Below are positions 44,665 through 49,699 of a stretch of 49,699 bases of DNA, one piece after another. A program made the translations under genes and the position numbers. The notes below the pieces were generated by a model that had not been told where the DNA came from, did no database searches, and worked only from the letters and a program-made list of their open reading frames with translations. Position 1 is the first letter of the stretch. Each line of letters begins with the position of its first letter. Source of the stretch: Flavobacterium sp. ACAM 123 (GTDB lineage: Bacteria; Bacteroidota; Bacteroidia; Flavobacteriales; Flavobacteriaceae); contig NZ_AJXL01000015.1 of NCBI RefSeq assembly GCF_000264055.1, positions 1-49,699 on the forward strand, read 5' to 3'.

Positions 44665-45144
44665 TTATGTTACTTTTTTTGATCTAGTAATTTCGCCACC
44701 AAGAACCAAAGCTGCAGAAATAATTATCAAATTTTTAATTATGTATTGTCCCTCTAATGTAGGAAGCAAAATATTATTCGATTGAAAAGTTACTTCTGGA
44801 AGAAAAACTAATGGCATAAAAGTCCCTATCATCTGAGTTAGTAAAAGAATAATCGCTAACCTTGTTGTTTTTTCAAAGAGAAAGCAAATACCAATAATAA
44901 CTTCCCACCATCCAATAATTATTAGCCAAGTATCTGCAGATCCGAATGGCAGCCATACGACAGTCGCTTTAAGCAAACCTTCTGCGGGTGATAGGTGCAA
45001 TGGTTTTAGTATTCCAAACCAAATAAATATTATACCAAATGATAGACGGATTGCAATTCTGCTCGTCTTTCTCATAATTGTGATCGTACTCTGATCTAAT
45101 TTGTCAATAATTTTTTTGTCAAATTTTTTAATAATTTCTTTCAT
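44665..45144 (-). CDS. DoxX/DUF417-like inner-membrane protein
   Basis: A 159-residue four-helix membrane protein. A charged N-terminus (MKEIIKKFDKKIIDKLDQST) precedes RLSFGIIFIWFGILKPLHLS, IIIGWWEVIIGICFLFEK, LAIILLLTQMIGTFMPLVFL and NLIIISAALVLGG. The IWFGILK then WEVIIGICFL pattern fits DoxX/DUF417 (YkgB-like) proteins. Function unknown. It is the third DoxX-like gene within 6 kb and is not adjacent to the others. Confidence 0.75.
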   Translation of the reverse strand: MKEIIKKFDKKIIDKLDQSTITIMRKTSRIAIRLSFGIIFIWFGILKPLHLSPAEGLLKATVVWLPFGSADTWLIIIGWWEVIIGICFLFEKTTRLAIILLLTQMIGTFMPLVFLPEVTFQSNNILLPTLEGQYIIKNLIIISAALVLGGEITRSKKVT

Positions 45145-46081
45145 GATTAATTTTAAAATTTTAAGTTCAGTAGTTATTTGTAGTAGTTGTCTATTTATTG
45201 CAAATCGAGGACAGTTTCAAAATCTGAAATAATTTGAAACTTGCATGTTTTCGGTCTAATGAAATACCTTGGGAAACGGTAATTTTCACAGTAGTTTTGT
45301 GTGTGTAGTAACTGCTGTTGAACTCAATTTTCGGTAGTGTATTGTGTGATAAAAAACACTGTACAAAAATAATTAAAAATCATTTACGATGAGAAAAAAA
45401 GATCGTAAAAAATAAAAGATTTTTAAAGTATCCATCAATCGATTGCGAAGTGTTATGGTTTTAAAGAGGTGTTTTACAGATTTGATTGCATTGGGAATAA
45501 TCGACATCACCATCGTAATACCTATGTCTTAAAAGCTATCTAATTCATAGCGATTGCTAGTATTTCTTCGCCGCATTGCAAATGATTTTGATTAGTAAAA
45601 TTATATAACAATTTATAAAAGCAGTAGTATTAAAGGTACTTTTTTTATTCTAAAATTTAAAGAGTAGTAGTAGGCGCAAGTAAGGCTAAACTTTTTGATG
45701 TTTTTTTTGGTCTTAGCAGTACTGGACAAAAGATGTGCGTAAAAGCGCCTGGTAGTATGCCAATCAAAATAAATAGGGAGATTAAATATCCTAAATTTCT
45801 ATAAATACAGTCATTGCGAATTGTCATAGCTGTTAAAATAAATCAATCGCATACATAAAGCCTTTATGACAACCTTATTTCAATATATCCTAGAATAGTA
45901 ATGACGCAAAGTCAAGTAACATTTGCGCCATTTATCTATTATTTTTTTCAATGATTAATTTGAATATCTACTTTATTATATTCAAGTAGTACACAAAAGA
46001 ACTACTGTGACTATAAATTGTTTGGTTGTAGAAGCAGGGGAAATTTACTAGTTTTATAATTTCCTTGATATCGTCCCGAGT
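45145..46081. other. Gene-poor 0.9 kb stretch
   Basis: 937 bp with no clear gene apart from the small minus-strand frame at 45657-45827. A 49-codon minus frame near 45356-45505 looks like chance. No repeat was recognised. Confidence 0.5.
45657..45827 (-). CDS. Possible remnant of a membrane protein gene, 56 residues
   Basis: MTIRNDCIYRNLGYLISLFI then LIGILPGAFTHIFCPVLLRP. One well-formed hydrophobic segment follows a short basic N-terminus, like the first helix of a larger membrane protein. The remainder (KKTSKSLALLAPTTTL) is low complexity. It may be the surviving 5' end of a decayed gene. Confidence 0.3.
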   Translation of the reverse strand: MTIRNDCIYRNLGYLISLFILIGILPGAFTHIFCPVLLRPKKTSKSLALLAPTTTL

Positions 46082-48046
46082 TTACCAAATAGTTATTCTG
46101 TCTTTTTTGGGTAAATACATCTTATCGCCAGGTTTTACATCAAATGCGTTGTAAAAAGGAGTACTATTCATCAGCGGTCCATTAACACGCCAAATAGGTG
46201 GTGAATGGGAGTTGTTATTAATCCACAAACGAAGAAATTCTTCTTTCATTTTTACCTTCCATATTCTGGCAACAGAAAGATAGAATCGTTGGTCTGGCGT
46301 ATAACCGCCAATTTTTATAGTATCCTGTCCCTGCTTCGTCATTTTAAAAGCATCGTAAGCTACAGCTATTCCAGCAATATCTGCCGTATTTTCCCCAACA
46401 GTCATATCGCCTTTAACATGTAAACTGTCCAAAACGGTAAACGTACTATACATGTCAATGACTTGTTTTATTCTTGATTTAAACTTAGCATAATCGTCTT
46501 TTGTCCACCAGTTTTTCACGTTACCCTCTTTGTCATATTGTGCGCCTTGGTCATCAAAAGTATGTGTTATTTCGTGGCCTATAACCATTCCTATACCGCC
46601 ATAATTAAGAGCGTCATCGGCCTCATTATCAAAGTAAGGAGACTGTAAAATACCTGCAGGAAAGACAATTTCATTCGCGGAGGGGTTATTGTAGGCCGTA
46701 ACTGTTGACGGTGTTGTAAACCATTCCGATTTATCTACTAGCTTACCTAACTTTTTCAATTCACGTGAATATGCAGCTCCCCCAGCTGATACTAAGTTCT
46801 CAAAATACGCATTTCTTGAAATAGCAACAGTGCTGTACTCCTTCCATTGATCTGGATATCCTATTTTCTTAGTAGTCGCAAACAGTTTTTCTTTTGCTTT
46901 TCGTTTTGTACTGTCGCTCATCCACTCCAGATTGTCTATTCGTATCGCGTAGGCCTTTTGTACATTATTAACGAGATCTAACATGCGTTTTTTTGCGCTT
47001 TCCGGGAAATATTTCTTTACATACAATTGTCCAAGTGCTTCACCTAAATAATTATCAACGGCACTAGCCATAATTTCTCCACGTGTTTTTTGCACCGATT
47101 GGCCAGAAATTACTTTGGTAAACTCAAAAGCGGCATCAACAAAAGGCCCGCTTAAGTCCGTTGCGTATCCTTCTATGGTATTGGCTTTCAAATATAATTT
47201 CCAGTTCGCTATCGGAATAGTTTTTAATAGTGTATTTAGCTTCTCGTAATAAGCAGGTTGTCCAATATCTATAGAATCGGTTTTAGCGCCTAAATGGTTA
47301 AGAAAATCGTTCCAACCAATGTTCGGCTGTTTTTTTTCAAGCTCTTGAATCCCGATCTTGTTGTAATTTGCTTGCACGTCTCGTCGTTCCACTCTTGTCT
47401 TGTGCGAAGCTGCAAGTTGCTTGTCAATATTGTACACTACATCAGCATTTTTACTAGCCTCCGCCTCATTGCTACCTGTTAATCGGAATAATGTGGTAAG
47501 GTATGTCGTGTAGGCATTTTGTATGGCGACCGTAGAGGAATCTGATTTAAAATAATAATCTCTATCTGGTAAACCTATTCCCGTTTGGTAGGCGTGAGCA
47601 ATATTGATACTGCTGTTTTTATCATCAGGACCCACTCCAAAAGTCATGATAGAGCTATTATTTAATTTGATTTCACGTGCCACAAAGGCCATTAAAGACG
47701 GTACGTTATTAATTGCTTCAATTTTTGCAAGCGTGGGCTTAATTGGTTCAAAACCGCGCTTGTCAATGGCTATAGTATCCATACCTGATGCGTAAAAGTC
47801 ACCCACCATTTGCTCAATGCTTCCTGCAGCATACTTACCTCGGGAAACACTATCTAATATTCGTTGTAAGCGCAAGCGTTGGGGATAATTCATAAACATA
47901 TAAGCACCAACTCCAGCTTGGGTAGCAGGTATGGATATAGAATCGTACCATTTGCCATTTACATATCGATAAAAGTTATCACCGGGACGCACTGTGTTGT
48001 CTATTCCTGTAATTTCAGTTTTTTTTTTTCTGGACGGATTGAGCAT
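46082..48046 (-). CDS. M13 family metallopeptidase (neprilysin/PepO type)
   Basis: A zinc endopeptidase acting on small peptides outside the cytoplasm. The 654-codon frame has the family start DNTVRPGDNFYRYVNGKWYD, the zinc motif GHEITHTFDDQGAQYD, the third ligand Glu in GENTADIAGIAVAYDAF and the C-terminal RVNGPLMNSTPFYNAFDVKP. The annotated start (MLNPSRKKK) is not natural. One base upstream in frame lies a perfect lipoprotein signal ending LTMIACS (from ATG at 48093), which joins if the A11 tract at 48019-48029 had twelve A. As sequenced the protein would lack export and stay in the cytoplasm. Confidence 0.93.
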   Translation of the reverse strand: MLNPSRKKKTEITGIDNTVRPGDNFYRYVNGKWYDSISIPATQAGVGAYMFMNYPQRLRLQRILDSVSRGKYAAGSIEQMVGDFYASGMDTIAIDKRGFEPIKPTLAKIEAINNVPSLMAFVAREIKLNNSSIMTFGVGPDDKNSSINIAHAYQTGIGLPDRDYYFKSDSSTVAIQNAYTTYLTTLFRLTGSNEAEASKNADVVYNIDKQLAASHKTRVERRDVQANYNKIGIQELEKKQPNIGWNDFLNHLGAKTDSIDIGQPAYYEKLNTLLKTIPIANWKLYLKANTIEGYATDLSGPFVDAAFEFTKVISGQSVQKTRGEIMASAVDNYLGEALGQLYVKKYFPESAKKRMLDLVNNVQKAYAIRIDNLEWMSDSTKRKAKEKLFATTKKIGYPDQWKEYSTVAISRNAYFENLVSAGGAAYSRELKKLGKLVDKSEWFTTPSTVTAYNNPSANEIVFPAGILQSPYFDNEADDALNYGGIGMVIGHEITHTFDDQGAQYDKEGNVKNWWTKDDYAKFKSRIKQVIDMYSTFTVLDSLHVKGDMTVGENTADIAGIAVAYDAFKMTKQGQDTIKIGGYTPDQRFYLSVARIWKVKMKEEFLRLWINNNSHSPPIWRVNGPLMNSTPFYNAFDVKPGDKMYLPKKDRITIW

Positions 48047-48093
48047 GCTATCATTGTAAGTACAGCAAGGGCAAGAGTTACTATTTGTTTCAT
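48019..48093 (-). other. Out-of-frame lipoprotein signal of the M13 peptidase with A11 tract
   Basis: ATG at 48093 encodes MKQIVTLALAVLTMIACSIR then P, E and a Lys run coded by an 11-A tract (11 T on the plus strand). The lipobox is MIAC. With 11 A the frame runs into a stop soon after; with 12 A it enters the peptidase frame at KKKTEITG. Homopolymer slippage in vivo or a sequencing error would explain this. Confidence 0.8.
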
Positions 48094-48841
48094 AGTTGAT
48101 GTGATTTTTATTAAAATATTCCGTGGGGTGTCATTATGTAAATTATCTATTCCGTTTATGCCTAACTGTTGTGGGCGAATTGTGTTTAATAAAATTTCCC
48201 TCGTTTTTAATCTAATTTTTTATCGAAAATTACCTGAACTGGTGGGAAATTAATAGCATTTCAAAGCCCTAAAACAACTATTTTACAGGGTAAAAAAGCG
48301 TCTAATCTTGAAAAAAAATCCAATATGCTAGTTGCAGTACCTGATTTAGATTCTTAGAAAGGTTGCTCTCCTGAAGCCCTGTAATTATGATGACCGTGTT
48401 CGAAGTTATGAAATATATTTCTTCTAGCGTGCAGATTACACGGAATACCAGTAAATGGAGTCCTAACGAGTTTCAATATCGAGCGGAACGAAGCAATCAA
48501 ACTACTAGATTTTCATAAAAGTGTCATATAATATTCTAGAATAGGAACGGGTACGAAGTCAGTAGAATTCGCACCCGTTCCACTCCTAATTTATTTTTTA
48601 TAAAAAACACTTCGGAGAGCTGGTTTTTATAAAAAATTCGCAATCAAACGCCATTTAGTTTGTCATTCTGAAAGAATCTCGACGAACTCCACTTCCTCGA
48701 TTCATAGTAGTAAGTTTTAGTACTATGTAAACCGCATTAGAAATACTACGATTTCGATTATATTGTAAGTAGGTACTCGTTGCAAACGAGCATCAGATGG
48801 GTTTAAATTCCGAAAACTAACGAAAAAATCCACTGTGAATA
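48094..48841. other. Gene-poor 0.75 kb stretch
   Basis: No supported frame. A strong hairpin is at 48544-48581. Near 48662 the sequence TGTCATTCTGAAAGAATCTC resembles a repeat often seen between genes in Bacteroidota, but only one partial copy is present. Confidence 0.5.
48544..48581. repeat. Strong hairpin
   Basis: GGAACGGGTACGAA and TTCGCACCCGTTCC pair over 14 positions with one A:C mismatch, loop of 10. A T-rich run (TTTATTTTTTAT) starts 8 bases later on the plus strand. It is the most GC-rich structure in this AT-rich stretch. It may be a terminator or an element end. Confidence 0.65.
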
Positions 48842-49030
48842 TCATTCTGTTTTATTTTTCTTCTGCTTTTTCCTTTCTCGAATTATAATAAACATTGCAA
48901 TTATTAATAAAACACTTGATGTAATTCGTGACCAAAATCCGCTATCATTTTTTTCATATGTTACAATATTAGCAACACTTAAAATAAAACTGACAATGAT
49001 TATTATTAGAGGGATATTTTCTTTCTTCAT
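48842..49030 (-). CDS. Small two-helix membrane protein
   Basis: A 62-residue product: MKKENIPLIIIIVSFILSVA starts helix 1, a short loop with NIVTYEKNDSGFWSR follows, then helix 2 SSVLLIIAMFIII, ending with the highly basic RERKKQKKNKTE. The positive-inside pattern is good. I recall similar small proteins in Flavobacteria without a known role. It is a lone gene, divergent from the IS110 transposase. Confidence 0.6.
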   Translation of the reverse strand: MKKENIPLIIIIVSFILSVANIVTYEKNDSGFWSRITSSVLLIIAMFIIIRERKKQKKNKTE

Positions 49031-49225
49031 TCGTTAATATTTTCATTTTTGAGTGCGTTCCTCAATGTATGGCACCGTTTTGCACTTTGAGATGGCTGGA
49101 AGTTCGTAACCTTTCAATTTTCGGCTTAACGAAAACTTGATGCGAAACGATAATTCCACTAAATTCCAGCTAGCTCCAAGCATCTATGTAAAAGCATAAC
49201 TTTGAGAGTACAAAAAACGAAGATT

Positions 49226-49699
49226 ATGAAATTACAAGACACCTTTTCTATTCCAAAGATATTCATTGGTTTAGATATTCACAAAAAAAGCTGGACAGTT
49301 TCTATCCAAACAGATTTATTTTTTCACAAGACCTATTCGATGCCTTCTAATGCTGAGGATTTGTACCAATATGTGGAACGTACATTTCCAGATCATGCTG
49401 TGGATTTAGTTTATGAAGCGGGTTGTTGCGGATTCTCCGCGGCACGATATTTTTTAAACTTGGGTTGGAATGTTCTAGTTGTTAATCCCGCCGATATAAA
49501 GACAGGAGATAAAGAGCGCTATCAAAAAACAGATGCCTTAGATTCTAAAAACTTGTCCAATCAATTAAAATCAGGTGTTCTAAGAGGTGTTTTTATTCCC
49601 ACAGAAGAGCACGAACAATTTACGACCTTGGCTCGTCATAGAACGCAAGTGACCAAGAAACTGCGACAAACCAAATCACATATCAAAAGTATGTTGTTA
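49226..49699 (+). mobile_element. IS110 family transposase, cut by the window end
   Basis: The first 158 residues of a DEDD transposase of the IS110 family. Residues seen are Asp in IFIGLDIHKKSWTVS, Glu in LVYEAGCCGFS, Asp in VVNPADIK and Asp in KTDALDSKNLSNQL, in the family order. The downstream part (RHRTQVTKKLRQTKSHIKSM) fits the DEDD/Transposase_20 linker. The frame is open to the last base, so the rest lies outside. The 195 bp before the ATG (49031-49225) have no gene and should contain the left end of the element; IS110 members lack clear inverted repeats, so I cannot set its limit. Confidence 0.9.

Noticed and set aside
45356..45505. 49-codon minus-strand frame
   Set aside because: Basic and low complexity with no motif; consistent with chance.
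48662..48690. TGTCATTCTGAAAGAATCTC as a Bacteroidota intergenic repeat
   Set aside because: Only one partial copy in the window; cannot be shown to be a repeat here.
1..49699. CRISPR array, tRNA or rRNA genes
   Set aside because: No regularly spaced direct repeats, no T-loop GTTCGA-type arms within cloverleaf distance, and no rRNA-like segments were seen by eye.

Overview
The window reads as chromosomal DNA of a Bacteroidota of the Flavobacteriaceae type, most like Flavobacterium. The basis is low G+C, Bacteroidetes-type promoters (TTG, about 19 bp, then TAnnTTTG), genes typical of the phylum (DUF4835, a short Bacteroidetes-type RNA polymerase omega, DUF6913-like, VF530) and gene order. No rRNA, tRNA or CRISPR array was found.

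Layout. (1) 1-2.3 kb: a small C-tail-anchored protein and a two-gene, two-polypeptide 5'-nucleotidase system whose catalytic gene carries a one-base frameshift. (2) 2.3-8.8 kb: a housekeeping block, DUF6913-like (frameshifted), dapA, then bamD-rpoZ-coaBC-DUF4835-recN behind a good promoter. (3) 8.8-15.1 kb: two unrelated enoyl reductases (FabV and FabI types), a family 2 glycosyltransferase with coaE, and a histidine kinase/response regulator pair, punctuated by three clear terminators. (4) 15.2-24 kb, almost all minus strand: acyl-ACP thioesterase, miaA, an ion channel with a zinc ribbon, a DnaQ-exonuclease/GIY-YIG fusion, YggS, DUF1015, 3-hydroxybutyryl-CoA dehydrogenase and a Gfo/Idh oxidoreductase. 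(5) 24-37.4 kb: pcm, an HTH-Fic protein with a degenerate FIC motif, smpB, small conserved genes, a dead GNAT acetyltransferase, aldose epimerase, M1 peptidase, the agmatine deiminase/N-carbamoylputrescine amidase pair (agmatine to putrescine), two NAD(P)-binding proteins, and a decayed HTH antitoxin/PIN toxin pair. (6) 37.4-49.7 kb: an accessory, gene-poor stretch with only about nine credible genes (three DoxX-like membrane proteins, an AraC regulator with an SDR, an M13 peptidase, small unknowns), diverged dispersed repeats and hairpins, ending inside an IS110-family transposase that runs off the window.

Main observations. At least three genes (metallophosphatase, DUF6913-like, M13 peptidase) are broken by single-base changes in A/T runs while both flanks stay codon-like. 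This points to homopolymer sequencing errors, or in the A11 tract of the M13 lipoprotein possibly to slip-strand phase variation. By contrast, the GNAT gene and the HTH/PIN pair carry several lesions and look truly dead. Three repeat families were found by eye: a hairpin element beginning TAGCCC and ending AGCTTCAA (1.4 and 17.2 kb), a ~120 bp element (34.15 and 38.5 kb), and a ~105 bp element flanking the SDR-AraC pair. No clearly new defence or metabolic system was recognised; the nearest candidates are the altered Fic protein and the repeat-flanked accessory genes.
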